From contig JAICGL010000043.1 of the NCBI GenBank assembly GCA_025923175.1, positions 1 to 13,292 on the forward strand: a DNA stretch of 13,292 nt, given 5' to 3'. A program made the position numbers and the translations under genes. Below, piece after piece: positions 7,842-13,292 of this stretch. The stretch comes from Acidimicrobiia bacterium. Its GTDB lineage: Bacteria > Actinomycetota > Acidimicrobiia > IMCC26256 > BP-133. The notes below the pieces were generated by a model that did no database searches, had not been told where the DNA came from, and saw nothing but the letters and a program-made list of their open reading frames with translations. The first letter of the stretch is position 1. Each line of letters begins with the position of its first letter.

Positions 7842-8086
7842 CGCCCACCCCCGCCGTCGAAGCCGTCGGCCTCCAACCTGCGTTCCTGAGGAACACCCGC
7901 TGTTCCTGAGGAACGCAGGTTGCCGGCGGCGGGGCCCGGGACCGTGGTCACATCGCGCTCGGGGGCGATGGTCGGGGCAAGCAGCGCCATGGCGAGGACG
8001 AGCGCGATCAGAGCGACGAAGGGTCCGTAGCCGGCGAACAGCGTGTGTTCAGCGCCCGGCAGCGTTCCGCTGGAGTTGCGGCTCAT
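7838..8086 (-). CDS. Small single-pass membrane protein of unknown function
   Basis: This 82-residue protein starts at ATG 8084-8086, preceded by GGAGGAGG, and overlaps the previous stop in ATGA. A longer in-frame start at 8125 has no such support. Residues 21-40 (GPFVALIALVLAMALLAPTI) form one membrane segment. The rest is a short Gly/Pro-rich tail, of which residues 56-71 come from a palindromic element. Its GYGPFVAL...APER resembles GYAPVIAL...VPARR at the N terminus of the binding protein encoded immediately downstream. It could be a free membrane partner of that protein or the leftover anchor of a second, lost binding protein. The good ribosome site and intact overlaps at both ends favour it being translated. 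Confidence 0.75.
   Translation of the reverse strand: MSRNSSGTLPGAEHTLFAGYGPFVALIALVLAMALLAPTIAPERDVTTVPGPAAGNLRSSGTAGVPQERRLEADGFDGGGGR
7874..7922. repeat. 21-bp inverted repeat read in frame near the end of the small membrane gene
   Basis: The arms at 7874-7894 and 7902-7922 pair at 20 of 21 positions around the loop ACCCGCT. The core 7878-7918 has 17-nt arms beginning CTGCGTTC and ending GAACGCAG, as in the element at 4140-4181, and its loop also starts ACCC. The 13-mer GTTCCTGAGGAAC occurs twice as a direct repeat and is itself nearly palindromic, which accounts for the single mismatch. It encodes residues 56-71 of the small membrane protein. Confidence 0.88.
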
Positions 8087-9573
8087 GCCTGTCCTCCTCC
8101 GGTCGTGCGGCGGCGGGTGCGCCACCAGTCACCGCCGAACAGGAGCAGCGCGGCGGCCAGGGCGGCGGCGCTGGCAGGCAGCGGCGCACCCCTCGAACAG
8201 CCGGACACCCGTCCCCGGCTTGTGCTCTCGCACCGTCGGGTGGCCGGCAGGACTGCGACTGGCTCGGCGGGCGGCGTTGCGGCCGGTGCCGCGGTCTCGA
8301 CCGGCGCTGGCGCGGCGGCGACCGGAGCCGCGACTTCGGAAACCGGACCCTGCCATGGTTCCCCGGGTTCCTCGATCGTGACGCCGGGGATCGCCGGTCG
8401 GGGCCGGGCCGGCGGGATCACGAGGGGAGGGATCGTCGGCAGGCCCGGCGAGATCACGCCAAACGGGTCGCCGTAGTCGATCCCCTCGGTGGTGGCCAGG
8501 ACGCCGCCGAGCTCGAGGTCGATGCCGCCGTTGCCGCTCAATGCGGCGGCGACGACGTCGACGAAGGTAAAGCTCAGCCCACCGGCCGCGCCGAGGTCGC
8601 AGCCGCCGTAGCCAAACTGATGCATTGCTTCGAGCAGCGCCTCACGGGCCGGTTGCGTCTCGCTCATGAGCGGGCCGAGGAGCGGCTTGGCCGCGGTCCC
8701 GTCGCCCAGCACGAGCTTGAGCGGCGTCACCCGCACCTCGCGGTCGCCGGTGGTCTTCGTCACCCGGGGCGGCTCCAGCCGCAGCCCGAAGGGCGCGATC
8801 ACCTCGTTGGCGGCGCCGAACGCTGCGGCCAACTCCAGCGGTGTGGCCGTCGGCAGCGGAACCCCGGCCACCACCAGCGCATCGAGGGCGAACGTGCCCG
8901 CCGCGCCGAGGACGAGACCGCCGGCGCCCGTGCGCTGCTCGGCCGTCCACTGCAGACCCCGGAGCGACACGAGGTCGCCGGCGATGTCGAGATTGCCGAA
9001 TCGAACCTGGGCCTGCGCTCGCCGCTCCCGGCCGTCGACGAGCTCGGCGGCGCTGGAGCTTCTCCCCTCGCCCGACGCCAGCAGCTCACCGACTGCGAGC
9101 GCCGCCGACGTGTACGCGGCCTGCCCGAGGGCCCCGGGGGTGGCCGACGCCTCCTCCCGGCCGATCCCGACCGGCCCCTGGCCGGCAACGTCCTTCGAAG
9201 CCGACGTCGCCCCCGAGCGGGAGTCGGCCACGGTTCGCTTCGGCAACTGGTCGGGCGACAGCGGAGCCCGGCCGCCCCCGCCGCAGCCGCCGGTCGACGT
9301 CGTGAGCAGGATCCCGAGGACGCCGAGGTCGAGCGTCGCCGCCTCCCCCCGGGCCGTGATCCCCTGGTAGTGCCCCAGCGCACTCCCGAAGGTGACCGCC
9401 AGGGGCAGCCCGGAAGCCCGGGCCACCAGCCGCCCCACGTTGGCCACAGCGGCGCCGCTGCCCTGCACGAACGGCCCGTCCGCCGGAGCGGGTGCCGACC
9501 CCAGCAGGAGCACCGTGCAGCCCAGCCCTGCAACCGCCACCTTCCGTGCAAAAGCCCTCTTGGGTTGACGCAC
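8083..9573 (-). CDS. Secreted, C-terminally membrane-anchored protein of unknown function
   Basis: This protein of about 496 residues opens with a signal peptide (basic VRQPKRAFARK, then a hydrophobic core to about residue 26 and APAPADG). A long Ala/Gly/Leu-rich, probably beta-rich exported region follows. A Pro/Ala spacer (about 385-445) leads to a cysteine-bearing RCESTSRGRVSGC stretch, a hydrophobic segment (about 463-480) and a basic tail WWRTRRRTTGGGQA. The layout is that of a cell-surface protein anchored by its C terminus, like choice-of-anchor-type actinobacterial proteins, but I cannot assign a family. The start is uncertain. No ribosome site precedes GTG 9573 or ATG 9582. GTG 9573 lies 6 nt after a TATATG -10 element, fitting a leaderless message, while ATG 9582 would lie inside the promoter. 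The frame extends much farther upstream only as a shadow of the divergent gene. As first gene of the operon it may capture substrate or serve as a surface accessory of the importer. Confidence 0.75.
   Translation of the reverse strand: MRQPKRAFARKVAVAGLGCTVLLLGSAPAPADGPFVQGSGAAVANVGRLVARASGLPLAVTFGSALGHYQGITARGEAATLDLGVLGILLTTSTGGCGGGGRAPLSPDQLPKRTVADSRSGATSASKDVAGQGPVGIGREEASATPGALGQAAYTSAALAVGELLASGEGRSSSAAELVDGRERRAQAQVRFGNLDIAGDLVSLRGLQWTAEQRTGAGGLVLGAAGTFALDALVVAGVPLPTATPLELAAAFGAANEVIAPFGLRLEPPRVTKTTGDREVRVTPLKLVLGDGTAAKPLLGPLMSETQPAREALLEAMHQFGYGGCDLGAAGGLSFTFVDVVAAALSGNGGIDLELGGVLATTEGIDYGDPFGVISPGLPTIPPLVIPPARPRPAIPGVTIEEPGEPWQGPVSEVAAPVAAAPAPVETAAPAATPPAEPVAVLPATRRCESTSRGRVSGCSRGAPLPASAAALAAALLLFGGDWWRTRRRTTGGGQA
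8199..8220. repeat. Possible degenerate hairpin before the C-terminal anchor
   Basis: AGCCGGAC (8199-8206) faces GTCC plus GGCT (8211-8214, 8217-8220) across the loop ACCC, with a CC bulge. The closing AC/GT bases and the ACCC loop match the stronger elements, but the stem is only 8 bp and bulged. It encodes SRGRVSG in an odd Arg/Ser/Cys stretch ahead of the membrane segment of the secreted protein. Confidence 0.3.
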
Positions 9574-9594
9574 GGTATACATATACCCTAGGTA
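9565..9594 (+). promoter_or_regulatory. Candidate promoter for the SCP2-kinase operon
   Basis: TTGACG (9565-9570) and TAGGTA (9589-9594) are separated by 18 bp and would start transcription near 9601, about 75 nt before the SCP2 start at 9677. The -35 lies in the first codons of the divergent gene. The -10 lacks the final T of TANNNT, so the call is tentative. Confidence 0.4.
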
Positions 9595-9595
9595 T
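9574..9595. promoter_or_regulatory. Palindromic operator candidate between the divergent operons
   Basis: GGTATA (9574-9579) and TATACC (9582-9587) form a perfect inverted repeat with a 2-bp spacer. The ATACC half then pairs again with GGTAT (9591-9595) over a 3-bp spacer, giving three half-sites in 22 bp. The site is AT-rich in a GC-rich region and overlaps the predicted -10 elements of both divergent promoters, where a repressor would block both. The TetR protein encoded at 1890-2519 is the obvious candidate to bind it, by inference only. Confidence 0.5.
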
Positions 9596-9608
9596 CTGAA
9601 ATCGGCAA
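9580..9608 (-). promoter_or_regulatory. Candidate leaderless promoter of the importer operon
   Basis: On the minus strand TTGCCG (9608-9603) is followed after 17 bp by TATATG (9585-9580), and GTG at 9573-9571 begins 6 nt after the -10. That spacing suits a transcript starting at or beside the start codon, which would explain the missing ribosome site. The TATATG contains the alternative ATG start, so promoter and start choice depend on each other. Confidence 0.45.
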
Positions 9609-9676
9609 GGAGTTCGCAAATGTGTTCCTGGACCCCCGTCAGCCGGTGGAAGACCGCGCTGGGAATGGAGCGACCG

Positions 9677-10075
9677 ATGGCCCACCCGTTCTTGTCCGAC
9701 GCCTGGTTCGACGCCGTGGAGGCCCTGCGGGACGAGGCCCCGGCCGCCCCCGAAGAGGTCGCCGACATTGCTGTCAACATGGTGGTGACCGGCGGTCCCG
9801 ACGGTGACCGGGAGCTGCACTTCGCCCAGGGCCGCTTCGACCGGGGGCTCGTCGAGGGGGCTCCGACCACCGTGACCGTCCCCCACCGGGTGGCCCGGTC
9901 AATGCTGGTCGACCTCGACCCCAACGCCGCCATCACCGCCTTCATGGGCGGGGAGATCCGGATCGAGGGCGACATCACCCGGCTGATGGAGCTTCAGACG
10001 TCGGCCGGTGCTCTGATGGCGCCGAACCCCGAGCACCTGGCCTTCATCGGGCGGCTCCGGGAACTGACCCGATGA
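9677..10075 (+). CDS. SCP2 sterol-transfer-domain protein
   Basis: This 132-residue protein consists almost entirely of one SCP2-like domain (PF02036 type), a small fold with a hydrophobic tunnel that binds lipids, fatty acyl chains or isoprenoids. Typical features are FLSDAWFDAVEAL at the start, GGPDGDRELHFAQGRF, the strand TTVTVPHRVA and FMGGEIRIEGDITRLMELQ near the end. I chose ATG 9677 (GGAG six bases upstream) because the family normally begins a few residues before FLSD. ATG 9620 in the same frame has an even better ribosome site (AAGGAG, 7-nt spacing) and would add 19 unconserved-looking residues, so both starts may be used. The stop overlaps the start of the kinase gene in ATGA, so the two are probably made together. 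The likely role is binding a lipid substrate or intermediate for the neighbouring kinase or dehydratases. Confidence 0.88.
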   Translation: MAHPFLSDAWFDAVEALRDEAPAAPEEVADIAVNMVVTGGPDGDRELHFAQGRFDRGLVEGAPTTVTVPHRVARSMLVDLDPNAAITAFMGGEIRIEGDITRLMELQTSAGALMAPNPEHLAFIGRLRELTR

Positions 10076-11637
10076 TCGGCGAAATGCGCAACGGTGCCTC
10101 TTCAGGAATGAGCACGCCGCCCCCGGCCCTGCCCGAACTCGAGGACCTCATCGAGCGGTCGGAGTGGCTGCGGGGGCAGGCCGGCCTGGAGGGGGAGGCA
10201 CTCCGCTGGCACCGAACGCTCGGCGCCGAGCGGGACCGCATCGTCGCCGAGGCCGAGGAGCTGGCCACGCCCCGGCTGCGCCGCATCCCCTTCGGGGCGC
10301 TGTTCCTCCTGTGCATCCGCTTTCTGTGGTTCAGCCTCGCGGCGTTGATCGGCCGCTTCGCTGGACGCCGGGGCAGCCCGTCGTCCGACGGCGGCGGCAG
10401 CGGTTCGGCCGAGAGCACCGCCGTTCGGCGCTCGAAGCACCTCGTCCAGGCGGGCGGGCCGGCCTACGTCAAACTCGGCCAGCTAATCGCCACCGCCAAG
10501 GGGGCGCTGCCCGACGAATGGACGGAGGCGTTCGCCTGGTGCCGGGACGAGGTTCCTCCGCTGCGGCGGGGCGTGGCCGAAGATGTGATCGACGCCGAGC
10601 TCGGTCACCGGCGGGCAGAGACGTTCGAGTGGATCGACGCGAAGCCGGTGGCGGCCGCCAGCATCGCTCAGGTGCACGTCGCCCGGCTGGCCGACGGTAC
10701 CGAGGTCGTCGTGAAGGTCCAGCGGCCGGGGCTGCGCCAGCGGTTCGAGGCCGACATCCGGGCGCTGTCGGTGATCGCCCTCGTCGCCGACAAGGTGAGC
10801 AAGCGGGCCCGGATCGCCAACCTGCCTGGGTTCGTCGAGTTGTTCGCTCAGCTGGTGCTGGAGGAGCTCGACTTCCGGCTCGAGGCGATGAACATGGCCG
10901 AGATCGGCCTGGCCAACGAAGACGCCGGCCTCGACCACGTCCGGGTCCCCCGGCCCATCCCCGGGCTCGTCACCGGCCGGGTGCTGGTCATGGAGCGGGT
11001 GCCCGGCATGCGCTACACCGATGCGGCCCTTGCCTATCCCGAGTTGGACGGGCCGCGCATCGTGCGCCTGGCCGTGCAGGGCGTCCTCGAACACACCCTG
11101 CTCTACGGGGTGTTCCACGGCGACCTGCACGCCGGCAACGTCCTCATCGACGAAGCGGGCAACTTCTCGCTGGTCGACTTCGGCATCGCCGGCCGGGTTG
11201 ACGCCGCGCAGCGAGCGGCCCTGGTCCGGCTGGTGATCGGCTTCGCCCGCAATGACTTCGCCGGTCAGGTGGCGGCGGTGGCGGAGCTCGGCGCGCTGCC
11301 ACCGGGCATCGACCTCGCACCGCTGGTGCAGCAGTTCGCCGAGGAGTCGACCATCATGCTGGCCGCCCTCGACCGCCCGCTCAGCCAGCTCGACTTCGGC
11401 ATGCTGGCGGCTCAGGTGGCGCGGGCCACCCGGCTGCTGGCCGAGCACCGGTTCCGCCAACCCAAGGAGCTGTTCCTCTTCTCCAAGAACATGCTCTACC
11501 TCAATGGGCTCTGCAACGCCTTCGCACCGGACATCAACCTGATGGCGGAAATCGCTCCGGTGTTCCTGTACTTCCAGACGAAGTACCCGAAGGAGATCGC
11601 TTCGATCGTCATGGGTTCGTTCCCGCCGCCTGCGTGA
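10072..11637 (+). CDS. ABC1/UbiB-family atypical protein kinase-like protein
   Basis: This 521-residue protein has the full set of ABC1/UbiB/ADCK signatures: the inhibitory KxGQ motif (KLGQ 134-137), the Ala-rich loop in place of a glycine-rich loop (AAASIAQVH 194-202), the ATP-site lysine in VVVKVQRPG (K215), ELDFRLEA (265-272), catalytic HGDLHAGN (349-356) and metal-binding DFG (369-371). This family has ATPase activity tied to isoprenoid-lipid (quinone) metabolism in bacteria and mitochondria, with protein kinase activity largely suppressed. A hydrophobic, aromatic segment at 74-94 could anchor it to the membrane ahead of the kinase domain, whereas UbiB has its membrane helices at the C terminus. 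ATG 10072 overlaps the SCP2 stop. ATGs at 10084 and 10108 are alternatives because the first residues are unconserved in style. Pairing with SCP2 suggests a lipid-handling unit. Confidence 0.93.
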   Translation: MIGEMRNGASSGMSTPPPALPELEDLIERSEWLRGQAGLEGEALRWHRTLGAERDRIVAEAEELATPRLRRIPFGALFLLCIRFLWFSLAALIGRFAGRRGSPSSDGGGSGSAESTAVRRSKHLVQAGGPAYVKLGQLIATAKGALPDEWTEAFAWCRDEVPPLRRGVAEDVIDAELGHRRAETFEWIDAKPVAAASIAQVHVARLADGTEVVVKVQRPGLRQRFEADIRALSVIALVADKVSKRARIANLPGFVELFAQLVLEELDFRLEAMNMAEIGLANEDAGLDHVRVPRPIPGLVTGRVLVMERVPGMRYTDAALAYPELDGPRIVRLAVQGVLEHTLLYGVFHGDLHAGNVLIDEAGNFSLVDFGIAGRVDAAQRAALVRLVIGFARNDFAGQVAAVAELGALPPGIDLAPLVQQFAEESTIMLAALDRPLSQLDFGMLAAQVARATRLLAEHRFRQPKELFLFSKNMLYLNGLCNAFAPDINLMAEIAPVFLYFQTKYPKEIASIVMGSFPPPA

Positions 11638-11645
11638 GCCGGCGG

Positions 11646-11651
11646 TACGCT
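11646..11651 (+). promoter_or_regulatory. Possible -10 for a leaderless dehydratase transcript
   Basis: TACGCT fits TANNNT and is followed by 8 bases and then ATG 11660, which has no Shine-Dalgarno sequence in the 22-nt gap after the kinase gene. This spacing suits a leaderless start. No convincing -35 is visible, so read-through from the upstream genes remains equally possible. Confidence 0.25.
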
Positions 11652-11659
11652 CCGCCGCC

Positions 11660-12100
11660 ATGGATGCATCTCTCGAAGGCAACCGCGGCAAGCCGTTCCG
11701 AGTAGTGGTCGAGGAGGGCAAGGTCCGGGAATTCGCCAAAGCGGTGAAGTCGTCGAACCCCGCCTACGTGGCCGCGGGACCGCAGGCGACGTCGCCGGCG
11801 ACGTTCCTCGCATCGTCGGCGTTCTGGCAGGGGTCGGAGAACTCGCCGTGGGGCGGCTTGAAGCTCAACTGGCAGCGGATCCTCCACGGCGAGCAGGAGT
11901 TCGTCTTCCCCGGCCCGCCGCCGGCGGCCGGTACGGAGCTGACCGCCGAATCGCGCATCGACCGCGTCTTCGAGAAGGAAGGCAAGCGGGGCGGCACGAT
12001 GACCTTCGTGGAAGTGGTGACCGAGTACCGGGACGGTTCCGGCGCAGTCGTGGCCGAAGCCCGCTCGACGGTCATCGAGACCAGTCAGGCGCCGCAATGA
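11660..12100 (+). CDS. MaoC N-terminal-type dehydratase subunit (HadA/HadC-like)
   Basis: This 146-residue protein resembles the FAS1-like or MaoC N-terminal dehydratase domain (PF13452 type) found as the non-catalytic or substrate-binding partner in two-subunit (3R)-hydroxyacyl-ACP or -CoA dehydratases. Family-like features are EEGKVREFAKAVKSSNPAYV near the start, the TSPATFLAS turn, the LHGEQEFVFPGPP strand-loop and the TMTFVEVVTEY strand near the end. It lacks the D-x4-H catalytic element seen in its neighbour. The gene begins 22 nt after the kinase stop without a ribosome site and overlaps the next gene by 4 nt, so the two subunits should be made together as a heterodimer. It would act on fatty acyl chains or on a CoA-linked degradation intermediate; the substrate cannot be told from sequence. 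Confidence 0.85.
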   Translation: MDASLEGNRGKPFRVVVEEGKVREFAKAVKSSNPAYVAAGPQATSPATFLASSAFWQGSENSPWGGLKLNWQRILHGEQEFVFPGPPPAAGTELTAESRIDRVFEKEGKRGGTMTFVEVVTEYRDGSGAVVAEARSTVIETSQAPQ

Positions 12101-12510
12101 TGTGGGACAAGCTCGAGGTCGGCACGGAAGGCCCCGCCCTTGAGGACGGCCCCCTCACGGTGACCGACTTCGTCCGCTACCAGGGCGCCTCCGGCGACAT
12201 GAACCCGATCCACCACGACACCGAGTTCGCCCAGAAGGCCGGCTTCCCGGCGCCGTTCGCGGTCGGGATGCGCCAGGCCGGCGTCCTCGCCACCTGGGCC
12301 ACCGACTGGCTCGGCCCGGAGAACGTGCGCCGCTTCAAGGTGCAATGGCGCGAGCAGGCCTGGCCCGGCGACGTCCTCACCTACACCGGCGCCGTCACCG
12401 ACAAGCGCGAGGAAGACTGCCAACGCCTGGTCGACCTCGAGATGACCGTCACCCGCCAGACCGGCGGGACACACCTCAAGGGCTGGGCGACGTTCGTCGT
12501 TCCGGAGTGA
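12097..12510 (+). CDS. MaoC-like hydratase/dehydratase catalytic subunit (HadB-like)
   Basis: This 137-residue hot-dog-fold protein carries the hydratase-2 motif GDMNPIHHD, with Asp34 and His39 in the positions used by HadB and R-specific enoyl hydratases. Other family features are FPAPFAVGMRQAGVLA (the loop after the hot-dog helix), VRRFKVQWREQAWPGDVL, and a final strand HLKGWATFVVP. Its length matches HadB. ATG 12097 overlaps the stop of the partner gene; ATG 12100 is directly adjacent in frame. With the partner it should form an (R)-3-hydroxyacyl dehydratase or enoyl hydratase. Following SCP2 and an ABC1 kinase, it supports a lipid or acyl-chain role for the operon. A function in fatty acid elongation and one in side-chain degradation are both open. 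Confidence 0.9.
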   Translation: MMWDKLEVGTEGPALEDGPLTVTDFVRYQGASGDMNPIHHDTEFAQKAGFPAPFAVGMRQAGVLATWATDWLGPENVRRFKVQWREQAWPGDVLTYTGAVTDKREEDCQRLVDLEMTVTRQTGGTHLKGWATFVVPE

Positions 12511-12540
12511 ACCCCGAAATCGGCGTTGGGTCGTCGTGCA

Positions 12541-13292
12541 TCAGGGAAACGTGCGGCGGCCGATCACTACACGGAGACCGGCAGGAAGGGTCTCGGATCC
12601 AAAGCTGGTCCCGACGGTGACGTCGACACTGTAAGGAGCGAGGAGGGCTGGGAGTTCCTCCGTGTCGAGGAGGACGTTCTCGTGGCGTTCGTCGCTACGG
12701 CGCCAGGTGCCGTCGTCGTTGCGGAGGAATGTGGCGATGTCGCGGACGAACCGGTCGGGGGCCGGGATCGAGAACTCGACGGCGATTGCCCAGTCGTCGC
12801 CGATCTTGCCGGCGCCGGGGGCGCCCTGCCGGAGGGCGGCCCATTCGAGGTCGCAGACGTCGATGGCGAACAGTCCGCCCGGCCGGACCGCTTGGGCGAT
12901 GGCGATGATCGCCCGCAGGATGGCGTCGCGCTCGCCGACGTAGTTCACGACGTGGCCGACGGAGACGACGGCATCGGCCTCGGGCAGCGGGTCGTCGGGC
13001 AGAACGAGCACGCGCACGTCCTCAGCGCCTTTCGCATGGTCCCGGGCCAACTCGACCATCGCCGGTGAGGCGTCGGTGGCGATGACCCGGTGCCCGGCGT
13101 CGACCAGGTGCCGGGTCAGCAGCCCGCTGCCGCATCCGACCTCAAAGACGAGTCCGCCCCGCTCCCGAATGGGCTCGAGCAGTTGGATGATCCCGGGCGC
13201 GCAGGCGTCGGCATGAAACCCGAAGCCGAGATGATGCACCAGCGCAAGATCGTGCCGGTAGTACCGGTCAGGGGAAGGCTGGTCTGATTCGC
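12541..13292 (-). CDS. Class I SAM-dependent methyltransferase (5' end outside window)
   Basis: The frame enters from the right edge and ends with TGA at 12541-12543. Counting from the in-frame GTG at 13239, motif I is EVGCGSG (33-39), the ribose-binding acidic residue is in VIATDAS (D56), and DAVVSVGHVVNYV and RPGGLFAIDVCD match the later motifs of methyltransferase types 11 and 25. GTG 13239 is probably not the start. The frame stays open upstream and encodes DRYYRHDLALVHHLGFGFHA, the usual lead-in of this family, so the real start lies beyond the window. The substrate is unknown. The gene converges on the MaoC gene with only 30 bp between stops and no strong terminator there. Confidence 0.88.
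   Translation of the reverse strand, partial: ESDQPSPDRYYRHDLALVHHLGFGFHADACAPGIIQLLEPIRERGGLVFEVGCGSGLLTRHLVDAGHRVIATDASPAMVELARDHAKGAEDVRVLVLPDDPLPEADAVVSVGHVVNYVGERDAILRAIIAIAQAVRPGGLFAIDVCDLEWAALRQGAPGAGKIGDDWAIAVEFSIPAPDRFVRDIATFLRNDDGTWRRSDERHENVLLDTEELPALLAPYSVDVTVGTSFGSETLPAGLRVVIGRRTFP

Noticed and set aside
8036..8050. GAACA/TGTTC mini-hairpin resembling the core of the element at 7874
   Set aside because: Only a 5-bp stem, in the coding N terminus of the small membrane protein, with no shared arms; likely chance.
7612..9591. 659-residue plus-strand open frame
   Set aside because: It crosses two coupled minus-strand genes, is Arg/Ala/Gly-rich, and has no ribosome site or family resemblance.
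9583..9978. Upstream extension of the secreted protein to a start at 9978
   Set aside because: It would overlap the SCP2 gene, lacks a signal-peptide-like start and runs through the promoter region.
10483..11739. 418-residue minus-strand open frame opposite the ABC1 kinase
   Set aside because: Shadow of the kinase; the opposite strand carries all catalytic motifs.
12511..12540. Possible terminator between the convergent MaoC and methyltransferase genes
   Set aside because: Only a 3-bp CCG/CGG pairing is visible in the 30-bp gap; not enough to call.
13237..13239. GTG 13239 as start of the methyltransferase
   Set aside because: The frame stays open to the window edge and the upstream residues (YYRHDLAL) fit the family, so the start is outside.
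1..13292. tRNA, rRNA, CRISPR array, transposase or integrase, riboswitch
   Set aside because: I looked for cloverleaf-like segments, regularly spaced repeats, transposase motifs and long structured leaders and saw none.

Overview
The window is very GC-rich, with strongly GC-biased third codon positions, overlapping start and stop codons, and genes that have no Shine-Dalgarno sequence. Together with the family types this points to a high-GC actinobacterium. The two-cysteine, membrane-anchored substrate-binding protein and the GXXP-type anchors recall Acidimicrobiia, but that assignment is from memory of family style and was not tested by a search.

Layout. Positions 2-391 (+) hold the 3' end of an unidentified gene, followed by a 17-bp hairpin that separates it from a large minus-strand operon. 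The operon is read from about 9573 down to 469 and has six genes: a secreted, C-terminally anchored protein of unknown function; an 82-residue single-pass membrane protein; a type I solute-binding protein; a 1205-residue LivH-LivM-LivF-LivG fusion, which is a complete branched-chain-amino-acid-type importer in one polypeptide; a TetR regulator; and an exported alpha/beta hydrolase. Every junction overlaps by 4 or 8 nt, so the six genes look like one translationally coupled unit. A plausible reading is an exported esterase or amidase and a binding protein feeding a carboxylate- or amino-acid-like product to the fused importer under TetR control. The substrate is unknown.

Divergent from this operon, positions 9677-12510 (+) hold an SCP2-domain protein, an ABC1/UbiB-type atypical kinase, and two small MaoC-fold dehydratase subunits. 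These look like a lipid or acyl-chain module, and the SCP2-kinase pair resembles the proteobacterial ubiJ-ubiB pair. The two operons share a 94-103 bp AT-rich control region with GGTAT/ATACC half-sites that overlap the predicted promoters of both. A convergent, partial SAM-dependent methyltransferase ends the window.

The most unusual signal is a set of hairpin elements inside the minus-strand operon. Two have 17-nt arms with identical 8-nt ends (CTGCGTTC/GAACGCAG), different but still complementary inner arms, and a loop that begins ACCC. A third, with a similar core and loop, lies in an apparent insertion within the LivG-like domain. All are read through in frame and sit in linkers or insertions of the host proteins, in the manner of protein-coding palindromic elements.
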